Origin: Ciona savignyi
Taxonomy: Eukaryota > Chordata > Ascidiacea > Phlebobranchia > Cionidae
Length of the DNA stretch: 64,000 nucleotides
Reading direction: 5' to 3'
Assembly (NCBI GenBank): GCA_000149265.1
Contig: CH002895.1
Location: 1-64,000, forward strand
Made by a program: the position numbers and the translations under genes. Below are positions 47,260 to 58,384 of the stretch, one piece after another. Below the pieces are notes generated by a model, which was not told the DNA's origin, made no database searches, and saw nothing but the letters and a program-made list of their open reading frames with translations. The first letter of the stretch is position 1, and the number at the start of each line of letters is the position of its first letter.

Positions 47260-49766
47260 ATGGATGATATTCTAAAGAATAAAATTCAAGATATTAAACT
47301 TAAAAAGATTTTTTTTCAAAAAATGCATTCCATGGATGTATTGGATCTAATGAAATGCATTTATTCATCCAAAGTGGTAAGAATAATATCACCTGCTTTG
47401 TGTTTCTTTGTAGTGGTTTGTGGAATAATTAAAACTCATTATCGTTTATCCATTTTCTCAAAATATAGTGGAAGAGAGGAATTACAAACAATGCAAATAG
47501 TTTAAACCTTCCTACTGTACCTGATATCAAGAAAGCTAATGATTAAACTACATGTCAGTTCACTACATGCCAGTTCACCTTTGAACTTTTTCGTAGCAAG
47601 AAATCAAATGTGAGTCTAAAAACCACGGTCGCGACAAAGCCAACGTAATGTTGTTGGATATTGCACCAACCTATTCTGGATGGGCAAAAGAATTCCTTGA
47701 TGCGTTGTTTTGGACAGGACAGGGACATCTTGCAGAGTTGGTGCTACCTATAAGTGGTAAAATCAGTTTCTGTAGTCAGTTTATTTTGAATTTGTGTTAT
47801 GTGTGGTAGCCTGCTGTTGCCTGGTACTGGTATGGTATATTTTTACAAAAATGATATATTTTTACAAAATTTAAAAAACAGTTCCAACTATATATAGGCT
47901 ATAGTTTACTAATTTCGGTAATTATTTTATCATCCATAAAACTATTGTAGGTGCCCATTATCAGTAGTGTCCTTTTCCTATTTTGAAGGTTTAGCTCCAC
48001 ATTACCACAACCTTTAAAAAAGTCAAAATAAGAGTTTTTTTATTTTGTGTGACATACTGCATTGTACTGTAATAACTCCAGCAAACTGAACATAGATATG
48101 TGCTGTTCTGACAACCCCTTCATACTGTTAGCAACAAGACAATTTTTGTCGACTTCATAAAATCTATGGATACCGAAAGGCTTGATGGTGGTTATTTGCT
48201 TTAGTAGTCATGTGTTTTATGGGGGGCAGGACACTTTAGAGACTACACTTAAACAACCACTATCATATTGTCTTAAAATGTCTTGTATTTACAATTACAA
48301 CACATGCATTTAATCTAGTATCTGGACTATAACATGTTCTATTTTAATAAATACGGTTCCAACTGCCCTTGTCCGATTTCCTACTCCAGACGATACAATG
48401 ATATGCTAATGCTATTATTTCTTTTATATGATAAAAACTGTCTATGACTATAACTATATTCATGTTCCGAGCAGGATATTCACCACCACAACCAGATATT
48501 CCAGATTCCAACCCACCACCGTATACGGTATGTTGATGATCCTTTAAAACCCCATCATTACATAATAGCTATTTTTAGTTTTGGTAGTATCAGGGGGTTA
48601 TTTTTTTAAAATGGGCATTTACCCTTAACCAGTCTTAGGTATGCAATAGACCAGTATGTTTAATATACTTTAAACTTTATTTTTATTGTTTTTTAAGACA
48701 ACTCCGAAGAACCTCCGCTGCAGTTGATATGTGTATTGCTGACCAGCAGAATAAGTTTGATGAATACAGAAACAACAGAGCATCACAAGGTCATCGGAAC
48801 ATCAGTCAGTCTTTTAACGAGCTGAATATTGGCGAAAGCCACACATCTACTATTCCAAAAAATGTAGAACCTGCAAGTGAAAATGACTTTAATAGTTCAC
48901 ACCAAGAAGATTTAGGAACCATACCACCTAGGACATTGGACTATACTGTGCAACCTACCTTCGAAAATAATTTTCAAACCAACAGTCGTAATGTTGCAAG
49001 TGATTATTCGTCTCGAAGTTCAAACTCTAGTGAAACTGGCTCTGAGCATGAACCTACACACAAGGGAGAATTGGAAGCAATTTCCAACCCCAAGTTATAC
49101 GATGTTAATCATATAAGTGGTCATGTGACGAGCAGTACAAACTCCGAATTATACACGGGAGTGCAGTCATCAGTGCAACAAAAAGATTTTGTAAAAGAAA
49201 ATTCGGTGAATGTGCCTGGAGTGTTGGCAAAAAATCCCCAGGGTGACTCCATGGCACAAGACTACGCTTTTGTTTCACCTGAATTCCAGTATAGTACCAT
49301 ATCTCAGTCAAATCAAACCTCAGCTATGACAACTAATAAAATTTGCATATCTGACTCTACTTCTGATAGCCAGAACGAAGATCCCAGCAGTCAAGTTGAA
49401 GAAGAAGAGAGTAAAATAAGTAATAAAGATGCAAATGAGCTATTATTGAACTCAAATTCCAATACAGCTGAAACACAGTTGGACAAGGTGCATGAAGATC
49501 AAAATATTCAAGTTTCTGTAAATAATGTTACGCCACTTGATATAAGCAGTAGTTCAAATGGGAATACTGCAACTGCCATATTATTGGCAAAACCTAATTT
49601 GGAACAAGTACTTTCTGTAGATGGTATAAATGGCAGTGAGTTACAAACTCCTGTGGATGCACCATCAAGCAGTCGAGTCCAATCCTTAAATTGGCAGAAA
49701 CGTGCTCAAAGAGCATCTGGCGTTTCTGTTATGGCAGCCAAATTCCCAGAAAGTCCTAAAACATAA
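47260..49766 (+). CDS. CARD gene A: CARD, PPPY exon, long Ser/Asn-rich exon (frame broken once)
   Basis: Exons 47260-47376, 47597-47756, 48475-48527 and 48698-49766, all GT-AG. The first two encode one CARD of about 92 residues: DVLDLMKC ... GRDKANVMLLDIAP ... GWAKEFLDALFWTGQGHLAELV. The pattern W..F..AL..TG...LA is that of RIG-I/MDA5/MAVS-type CARDs, which assemble signalling filaments in antiviral pathways. Exon 3 is Pro-rich and ends PPPYT, a WW-domain (NEDD4-type) ligand. Exon 4 would give 345 residues rich in Ser, Asn, Glu and Gln after its internal ATG at 48729, without a membrane anchor. As read, one extra C near 48715 shifts the start of exon 4 and causes a stop at 48725-48727, leaving a 119-aa CARD-PPPY product. 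The homologous exons of gene B lack that C. I do not recognise a named orthologue; MAVS-like is an inference from architecture. Confidence 0.72.
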
Positions 49767-50227
49767 TTTATTGATGATAGTACAGTAAAGCTGCTTTAAA
49801 AATTTTGCCTTTTATATTTTGATAGAATCAAATTTTTATTAATATGTATATATGTTTTTTAATTTTCCAAAGTATAAAATTTTCTTAACTTTTAACTTGT
49901 AAAAATGCTTTAAATATATTTTTTAAATGTTGTGTAATTTTAATTCCAATGTAAAAGAAATTAAATTTCTGTATTCTTATATAGAAAATATGCACTTATA
50001 TTTGTCCAAAAATAATTGAACATTAAAACTGTCGCAATCTGCATTTCGCTTCACTGATTACTTATTTTAACTAATCCATTACTGTAATGGTATAGTATTT
50101 TATACGTTTTCTTCAACAAAGGCTAGAGGTATTTTGTTTCCATTGCAGCAAATTGAATTTGTTAAGTGTGTTATACTTGGTGTCATCCAAACATCGGTGG
50201 AACTTTAGCAAAGTTAAATAATAGCTC

Positions 50228-53200
50228 ATGGCTGATGACTCAGGTCAAAGGTACGTTGCTTTTCAATTTATTGGTTACAGTTCCAAGATAATACTGGTAT
50301 TTATAAATTATTATGTAATGGTACAATCTCCTTTTATAATACAAGTATTGTTTAATTTCTTAGAATATCATATGGTAAGCCGTGCATAGGCCAGCACATG
50401 TCCGGCTGGTTGGTCTAACGATTAAGTGCGTCGCCTTTTAATTAAAAGGTTGCAGATGTGAAACTGGTCGCTAGCTAGTCGGTTGTGTCCTTGGGCAAGG
50501 CACTTTACGGACATTGCCTGAACCCAGTGGATTAATGGGATCTACCAAATTGAAGAAACGTGTCTGTCATATAAAACACACTGCAATAGCTCTGGCAACC
50601 CGACGGTGGGCGTGAGGTGATCTGACGATTACCCGTGTGTTAACCCCCTTGGTTTTCCCATTCATGGGGATAAACATGAATATCCTATCCTATCCTTCAT
50701 ACTTCTTAAAATATTAAGTAACAAAAATGCGTTTATGACTATTTTCCAAATTGTAAAACAAATAAAATATATATTTCTACCATAAATGGCAAGATTCATC
50801 ATTTTTCTTTATCATTACTTCGGTAAATCCTTAAGTACTGCTCTTTTTTTTTAATTTTGATTGATATTTTAATGAGCATAATTTGTATATTAATACTAGG
50901 GCTGCGAATTAATGGTTAATTTAAAAAACGGTTAACTGATGTAAAAATAATCGGTTAACCGTTAACCGATTTTCTTTAAACAACCATCAAATCGGCACCG
51001 TTTTTGGCAAAAAAAGTTCAGGCAGCCGTAAAGGGCAGCAAAGAAATAACGCGCGTGATTAGCGGCATTATCGGGTCTTATTTATGTGTTACTTTATAGT
51101 TTTTAAACGTCACCTTAAGACACATAGTATAACTTTGATTGTAATGCGTAATATTGAGTTAAAAATCAAACAATCAGCGTCTGAATGGTTGCTTATATTA
51201 CGTTGACAATCAAACAATCGACGTGTGAATGGTTGCTTATATTACGTAATAATGAAACAATCAACGTGTGAATGGAGTTATGTATATTTGAAGATTATTA
51301 AAACGCAATTACGCCCAATTAAATGTGGGCGGTAAAGTAACGTTAAAAACGGTTAAACGGTTAAAATTTGACGTGACGTTTAACCATAAAAACGGTTAAC
51401 CGTGGTTAACTGTTAATTTTTCGCAGCCCTAATTAATACACATTATTTTTTTTAAATACACAGCCTTATTATTTACCTTAAGCCCCTTATATAAAATACT
51501 TTATTTCTTAATAATTTCTTAATAACAGTGTGTTAATCTAAGCAGACATTTGAATGGACGGGATCTGAATGAACTTCAAGATAAAATCAGCAAAGAATTA
51601 AAAAACAATATACCTTTAAGAAAAGATCTTTTAGATAATATGTTTGCATCTAATGTGCTGCCATACTTGTCAGGCGTTCTTCCTAGAAATAAACAGGTAA
51701 TTATAGAATAAAATTCATGTTTTATCTTGTCCTAAAAGGTTTATCAGAACTGTTATAATGCAGTCAATCGTCAGAGTTTTCGCAGTGGGTTTTTTAGAGA
51801 ATAAAAACTTCAGTGTCACGAAATTAATATTTCATGCACCAATAAAAACAACTGTCATTTTTTCTCTTTGCTGCAACCTAAAACTTACTCTAAAAGATAA
51901 CAGTGCTAAAATAGTTGCCGAAATTAGACAATTACATCCCAATAAATATTAAAAACACTCATCGATAGTAAGCATTAGAAGTAAATCAGTTAAGGTATAT
52001 GGAAGACTAATGTCCACCCATTTTACCAGCAAACGATTGAGCAAACAGTTGATCGTAGGGGAGAATGGACAGCTAATGCTGAACTTTTAGAAGCATTACC
52101 AAGATTATCCAATTGGTTGTATCCTTTTCTAGATGCGCTTCATGAAGTAAATCAAACTAATTTAGCACTAAAGATATACCCAGGTAAGAATTGCATTTCT
52201 TTATTGTAGGTTACTTCACATTCAATGGTCTAGTTCTAAAAAGAAATATGACATATGACATGTTTCCTGAAAAGGGGGGTGGACTTTCAACATCTTTACC
52301 TATTATTTGAATATGACATCTTGCAGAGTCAGTGCTAGCTATAAGTGGTAAAATTAGTTTCTGTAGTCAGTTTATTTTAAATTTGTTTTATGTGTGGTAG
52401 CCTACTGGTGCCTGGTACTGGTATGTCCATAGAAACCTTAGTAAACAGTCTTAGTAGCAATGGTATATTTTTACAAAATTTAAAAAACAATTACAACTAT
52501 ATATAGGCTATAGTTTACTAATTTCAGTAATTTTTTTATCGTTCATAAAACTATTGTAGGTGCCCATTATCAGTAGTGTCCTTTTCCTATTTTGAAGGTT
52601 TAGCTCCACATTACCACAACCTTTAAAAAAGTCAAAATAAGAGTTTTTTTTATATTTTGTGTGACATCCTGCACTGTACTGTAATAACTCCAGCAAACTG
52701 AACATAGATATGTGCTGTTCCGACAGTTCTGACCCCTTCATGCGATTAGCAACAAGACAATTTTTGTGGACTTCATAAAATCTATGGATACTGAAAGGCT
52801 TGATGGTGGTTACTTGGTTTGGTATTCATGTGTTTTATGGGGGGCAGAACACTTTAGAGACTACACTTAAACAACCACTATCATAATGTCTTAAAATGTC
52901 TTGTATTTACAATTACAAGACATGCATTCAATCTAGTAACTGGACTATAACATGTTATATTTTGATGAATACTGTTGCAACTGCTCTTATCTGATTTCCT
53001 ACTCAGACGATACAATGATATGCTAATGCTATTATTTCTGTTATATGATAAAGATTGTCTATAACTATATTCATGTTCCGAGCAGGATATCCACCACCAC
53101 AACCAGATATTCCAGATTCCAGCCCACCACCGTATACGGTATGTTGATGATCCTTTAAAATCCCATCATTACATTATAGCTATTTTTAGTTTTGGTAGTA

Positions 53201-55005
53201 TCAGGGGGTTATTTTTTTAAAATGGGCATTTATCCTTAACCAGTCTTAGGTATGCAATAGACCAGTATGTTTAATATACTTTAAACTTTATTTTTATTGT
53301 TTTTTAAGACAACTCCGAAGAACCTCGCTGCAGTTGATATGTGTATTGCTGACCAGCAGAATAAGTTTGATGGCTACAGAAACAACAGAGCATCACAAGG
53401 TCGTAGGAACATCAGTCATAGTTCACACCAAGAAGATTTAGCATGTGTTTTATGGGGGCAGAACACTTTAGAGACTACACTTAAACAACCACTATCATAA
53501 TGTCTTAAAATGTCTTGTATTTACAATTACAACACATGCATTCAATCTAGTAACTGGACTATAACATGTTATATTTTGATGAATACTGTTGCAACTGCTC
53601 TTATCTGATTTCCTACTGTAAACGATACAATGATATGCTAATGCTATTATTTCTTTTATATGATAAAGACTGTCTATAACTATATTCATGTTCCGAGCAG
53701 GATACTTACCACCACAACCAGATATTCCAGATTCCAGCCCACCACCGTATACGGTATGTTGATAATCCTTTAAATCCAATCATAACATTATAGCTATTTT
53801 TAGTATTGGTAGTATGATCAGGGGTTATTTTTTTAAATGGGCATTTACCCTTAACCAGTCTTAGGTATGCAATAGACCAGTGTCCAGTATGTTTAATATA
53901 ATTTAAACTTCATTAATATAATTTTAAGACAACTCCGAAGAACTTCCCAGGAGTTTCTGGAGTTGATATGTATATTGCTGACCAGCAGAATAAGTTTGGT
54001 GGCTACAGAAACAACAGAGCATCACAAGGTCATCGGAACATCAGTCAGTCTTTTAACGAGCTGAATATTGGCGAAAGCCACGCATCTACTATTCCAAAAA
54101 ATGTGGAACCTGCAAGTGAAAATGACTTTAATAGTTCACACCAAGAAGATTTAGGAACCATACCACCTAGGACATTGGACTATACTGTGCAACCTACCTT
54201 CGAAAATAATTTTCAAACCAACAGTCGTAATGTTGCAAGTGATTATTCGTCTCGAAGTTCAAACTCAAGTGAAACTGGCTCAGAGCATGAACCTACACAC
54301 AAGGGAGAATTGGAAGCAATTTCCAACCCCAAGTTATACGATGTTAATCATATAAGTGGTCATGTGATGAGCAGTAGAAACTCCGAATTATACACGGGAG
54401 TGCAGTCATCAGTGCAACAAAAAGATTTTGTAAAAGAAAATTCGGTGAATGAGCCTGGAGTGTTGGCAAAAAATCCCCAGGGTGACTCCATGGCACAAGA
54501 CTACGCTTTTGTTTCACCTGAATTCCAGTATAGTACCATATCTCAGTCAAATCAAACCTCACTTATGACAACTAATAAAATTTGCATATCTGACTCTACT
54601 TCTGATAGCCAGAACGAAGATCCCAGCAGTCAAGTTGAAGAAGAAGAGAGTAAAATAAGTAACGAAGATGCAAATGAGCTATCATTGAACTCACATTCCA
54701 ATACAGCTGAAACACAGTTGGACAAGGTGCATGAAGATCAAAATATTCAAGTTTCTGTAAATAATGTTACGCCACTTGAAATAAGCAGTAGTTCAAATGG
54801 AAATACTGCAACTGCCATATTATTGACAGAACCTAATTTGGAACAAGTACCTTCTGTAGATGGTATAAATGGCAGTGAGTTACAAACTCCTGTGGATGCA
54901 CCATCAAGCAGTCAAGTCCAATCCTTAAATTGGCAAAAACGTGCTCAAAGAGCTTCTGGCGTTTCTGTTATGGCAGCCAAATTCCCAGGAAGTCCTAAAA
55001 CATAA
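50228..55005 (+). CDS. CARD gene B: chimeric CARD-PPPY-Ser/Asn-rich gene (485 aa deduced)
   Basis: Exons 50228-50250 (MADDSGQ), 51546-51696, 52030-52183, one of two Pro-rich exons (53086-53138 or 53701-53753), then 53929-55005. The phases join to an open frame of 486 codons including the stop. The CARD (LRKDLLDNMFASNVLPYL ... ANAELLEALPRLSNWLYPFLDAL) has the same exon split, phase 0 in the middle, as gene A but quite different sequence. It is close to gene C. The Pro-rich and Ser/Asn-rich exons are near-copies of those of gene A. Both Pro-rich exons enter in phase 1 and leave in phase 0, so they cannot be used together. A truncated Ser-exon copy (53309-53500) lies between them. Gene B contains an hAT-like element and a SINE in intron 1. 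The function is unknown; an innate immune adaptor role is inferred. Confidence 0.72.
50401..50696 (+). mobile_element. tRNA-derived SINE in intron 1 of CARD gene B
   Basis: Full length: A-box-like TGGTCTAACGATTAAGTGCG, B-box-like GGTTGCAGATGTGAAACTGG, family body, then tail TATCCTATCCTATCC. The same insertion sits in intron 1 of gene C, so it predates the duplication. Confidence 0.9.
50889..51439. mobile_element. hAT-like element in intron 1 of CARD gene B
   Basis: Element 50897-51431 (535 bases) lies between 8-bp direct repeats ATTAATAC. The inverted ends are TAGGGCTGCGAA and TTCGCAGCCCTA. Subterminal GGTTAACCG-type motifs recur many times on both sides. The matching place in gene C (55973-55980) has a single ATTAATAC and no insert. 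Confidence 0.93.
53309..53500 (+). pseudogene. Truncated copy of the Ser/Asn-rich exon inside gene B
   Basis: It starts like the other two Ser exons (TTPKNLAAVDMCIADQQNKF), loses about 90 bases internally, keeps SSHQEDL, then joins directly at about 53441 to duplicated intron sequence (CATGTGTTTTATGG...) and stops at 53500. It is the by-product of a local duplication with a period of about 615 bases, probably skipped in the mature transcript. Confidence 0.75.
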
Positions 55006-55465
55006 TTTATTGATGATAGTACAGTAAATCTGCTTGAAAAATTTTGCCTTTAATATTTTGATAGAATCAAATTTTTATTAATATGTATGTATGTTTTTTA
55101 ATTTTCCAAAGTATAAAATTTTCTTAACTTTTAACTTGTAAATATGCTCTAAATATATTTTATAAATGTTGTGTAATTTTAATTCCGATGTAAAAAAATT
55201 AAACTACTGTATTCTTATATGGAAAATATGCACTTATATTTGTCTAAAAATAATTGAACATTAATACTGTCGCAATTTGCATTTCGCTTCACTGATTACT
55301 TATTTTAACTAATCCATTTTTGTAATGGTATATTATTTTATATGTTTTCTTCAACAAAGGCTAGAGGTATTTTGTTTCCATTGCAGCAAATTGAATTTGT
55401 TAAGTGTGTTATACTTGGTGTCATTCAAACATCGATGGAACTTTATCGAAGTTAAATAATAGCTC

Positions 55466-56940
55466 ATGGCTGATGACTCAGTTCAAAGGTACGTTGCTTT
55501 TCAATTTATTGGTTACAGTTCCAAGATAATACTGGTATTTATAAATTATTATGTAATGGTACAATCTCCTTTTATAATACAAGTATTGTTTAATTTCTTA
55601 GAATATCATATGGTAAGCCGTGCATAGGCCAGCACATGTCCAGCTGGTTGGTCTAACGATTAAGTGCGTCGCCTATTAATTGAAAGGTTGCAGATGCGAA
55701 ACTGGTCGCTAGCTAGTCGGTTGTGTCCTTGGGCAAGGCACTTTACGGACATTGCCTGAACCCAGTGGATTAATGGGATCTACCAAATTGAAGGAACGTG
55801 TGTGTCATATACAACACACTGCAATAGCTCTGGCAACCCGACGGTGGGCATGAGGTGATCTGACGATTACCCGTGTGTTAACCCCCTTGGTTTTCCCATT
55901 CATGGGGATAAACATGAATATCCTATCCTATCCTTCATACTTCTTAAAATATTAAGTAACCATAATTTGTATATTAATACACATTATTTTTTTTAAATAC
56001 ACAGCCTTATTATTTACCGTAAGCCCCTTATATAAAATACTTTATTTCTTAATAATTTCTTAATAACAGTGTGTTAATCTAAGCAGACATTTGAATGGAC
56101 GGGATCTGAATGAACTTCAAGATAAAATCAGCAAAGAATTAAAAAACAATATACCTTTAAGAAAAGATCTTTTAGATAATATGTTTGCATCTAATGTGCT
56201 GCCATACTTGTCAGACGTTCTTCCTAGAAATAAACAGGTAATTATAGAATAAAATTTATGTTTTATCCTGTCCTAAAAGGGTTATCAGAACTGTTATAAT
56301 GTTTTTTAGAGAATAAAAACTTCAGTGTCACGAAATTAATATTTCATGCATCAATAAAAACACCTGTCATTTTTTCTCTATGCTGCAACCTAAAACTTAC
56401 TCTAAAAGATAACAGTGCTAAAATAGTTACCAAAATCAGACAATTACATCCTAATAAATAATAAAAAAAAACTCCTCGATAGTAAGCATTAGAAGTAAAT
56501 CAGTTAAGGTATATGGAAGAGTGGCCTGCATGTTTGAACAATCTAAGAAAGTCCACCCATTTTAACAGCAAAGCATTAAGCAAACAGTTGATCGTTGTGG
56601 AGAATGGAAAGCTAATGCTGAACTTTTAGAAGCATTACCAAGATATTCCAATTGGTTGTACCCTTTTCTAGATGCGCTTCATGAAGTAAATCAAACTTAT
56701 TTAGCACGAAAGATATACCCAGGTAAGTATTGCATTTGTTCATTGTAGGTTACTTCACATTCAATGGTCTAGTTCTAAAAAGAAATATGACATATGACAT
56801 GTTTCCTGAAAAGGGGGTTGGGCTTTAAGCATCTTCACCAATTATTTAGATATGATATGTTTACATTTTGTTTCCTAGGGAAACACGCAAACGTTGATGC
56901 TTCCATTAGGCCATCATGGTACCAAATCTCCTATATATAA
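55466..56940 (+). CDS. CARD gene C: CARD-only protein (129 aa deduced)
   Basis: Exons 55466-55488 (MADDSVQ), 56087-56237, 56569-56722 and 56879-56940 (TAA). Exons 1-3 are near-copies of those of gene B and encode one CARD (NMFASNVLPYLSDVLPRN ... LLEALPRYSNWLYPFLDAL). The last exon, after a TTTCCTAG splice site, adds a tail of about 20 residues starting GKHANVDAS, with no Pro-rich or Ser-rich part. CARD-only proteins in vertebrates often act as inhibitors by co-assembly; here that is an inference. An alternative is that the true 3' exons lie further right and were missed, but none of the P or S exons recur before the end of the window. Confidence 0.62.
55638..55935 (+). mobile_element. tRNA-derived SINE in intron 1 of CARD gene C
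   Basis: Paralogue of the copy at 50.4 kb, same boundaries and tail (TATCCTATCCTATCC), a handful of substitutions. Confidence 0.9.
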
Positions 56941-57401
56941 TATCTATGTATGTGTTGTGTGTATGTTTTTCTTTTTAATACTTTGCAAATTTGAAAATTC
57001 TAATAGGAATGTGTTCATATGAATATATGTGCATTAACTTCTTTTGCACTTTCTCCCCAATCAGATATCCAACAATAAAGGTGCTACTTTAATTGTGTTT
57101 CCTTTTTGAGCAGAATACACATCTCCACACTAAGACGATTCACGGAATGACAACGGATTTTAATTTTCGTTTTCTAAAAATCAAAAACCAAACAAGTCTT
57201 TTAGATTTCATATAAATCAGTTGTGCTATGTGATATAGCTATAATATTTATTGTTGTTTCTTTATATTTTTTAGACATCAATATTTTTTAATTAATTTCA
57301 AGTTCAAAATGTTCCAATCTTAACATGTACTTATATCGTTTATGATTTTTTTGGTTTTGAACTCAACTGAAGGAATGTTATAAATTTGCTTTATATCGTA
57401 A
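56941..57401. other. AT-rich flank after CARD gene C
   Basis: No coding seen on either strand. It includes long T runs and may hold the gene C 3' UTR. Confidence 0.4.
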
Positions 57402-57572
57402 CTAGGATAGAATAGGATATTTCTGTTTATCGAAAATGCAAGGTTCGTTATTAAACGGGCAATCATCAGTTTTCTTTGCGCTCATCATCAGGTTACTGGA
57501 GATATTACAGTATGTTGTGTATGATTGAGAACTTCCTTCATTGTATGTAAAACCCAATCCGGTGGGTTCAGC
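57402..57572 (-). mobile_element. Decayed SINE fragment, minus strand
   Basis: AGGATAGAATAGGATATTTC tail, then CGGGCAATCATCAG, GCGCTCATCATCAGGTTAC and CCAATCCGGTGGGTTCAGC, in family order but much diverged; the tRNA-like head is missing. Confidence 0.65.
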
Positions 57573-58123
57573 TGTATTAACCTTGTAAAAATAACCGTTT
57601 AATTCATTACAGTCGGTTGTGCCTATTGTTTTCTGTCTTCTTAATTTTTAATTACTGTAGTGAGCCAAAAAATATTTTATCTATATTAAAATTATCTTAA
57701 GTCTTCATCTAACATACTGTTTATAGTAGGTCTATAGATTTTTACGCACATTTAACATCAGTGCTCCGCAACCTTACTTTACTTACGGCATATTCAGAAA
57801 CTTACTAAATTTGACAACACATTGCTGTAAAAATGTTAATAATGTGAAATAAAGTAATATCGTTGCGCTTGTTTTGATAAATATTTGCGGTTGTTTTAAT
57901 AAATGCACTCTGAATATTCATTTCAATCTTTAAATGGACAATTCCAGTTCTTTCACATCACATGTGTCGTGCGTCCTAGTGTGTAGTGTGCTTTGCCAAA
58001 AGTGATTATTAATCATTTGGGATACCTGTCGTATTGTTCTCCACGAGTATAAAACTCGAGAACTCGGCCTTTAGTAAATTTATTCACACAAAATATTTGG
58101 AAAGACGAAAAATCCACCTACTT

Positions 58124-58350
58124 CGGATATTTATGTTTATCCCCGTAAATGGAAAAACGAATGGGGGTTAACACACGGGATAGACTAGATCACCTCGCGC
58201 CAACCGTCGGGTAACCGGAGCTATTGCAATGTGTGTATAATATTTTTTCAAAATTGGAAGATCCCATTATTCCGCAGGCTTCAGGCAATGTCCGATAAGT
58301 GTAAGTGACTTGCGCACAACTGACTAGATAGCAAACAGTTTCAGGGTTTT
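58124..58350 (-). mobile_element. SINE, minus-strand copy, head-to-head with the next
   Basis: GGATATTTATGTTTATCCCC, GGGGGTTAACACACGGG, GATCACCTCGCGCC, AACCGTCGGGTAACCGGAGC and CAGGCAATGTCC, in reverse family order. The head is degraded around 58300-58350. Confidence 0.75.
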
Positions 58351-58384
58351 TCTGTTAGGCATTAACAAATACCAGCAAAAAAGT

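Larger units (their letters stand above)
47728..52313. repeat. Left copy of the CARD-cluster tandem duplication
   Basis: The DNA from the end of gene A's second CARD exon through its P and S exons, 3' flank, and the first three exons of gene B is repeated in the same order from about 52314 to 56810. Start and stop distances match: gene A stop to gene B ATG, and gene B stop to gene C ATG, are both about 460 bases. Copies are nearly identical over most of their length. Confidence 0.85.
52314..56810. repeat. Right copy of the CARD-cluster tandem duplication
   Basis: It opens in a fragment of gene A's second CARD exon (CATCTTGCAGAGT..GTGCTA..CTATAAGTG) that is now inside an intron of gene B, and continues colinearly with the left copy to about 56810, where similarity fades. 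It carries an additional internal duplication (52827-53441 repeated from 53442). It lacks the hAT element and about 165 bases of intron present in the left copy. Confidence 0.85.

Noticed and set aside
52029..52190. Idea that CARD gene B carries two CARDs like RIG-I/MDA5
   Set aside because: Exons 51546-51696 and 52030-52183 encode the two halves of one CARD; gene A's CARD remnant at 52.31 kb is an intronic fragment, not a second domain.
53495..53779. 94-residue minus-strand ORF (and a similar one at 52881-53102)
   Set aside because: Repeated because the intron and PPPY exon are duplicated; antisense to a supported exon.
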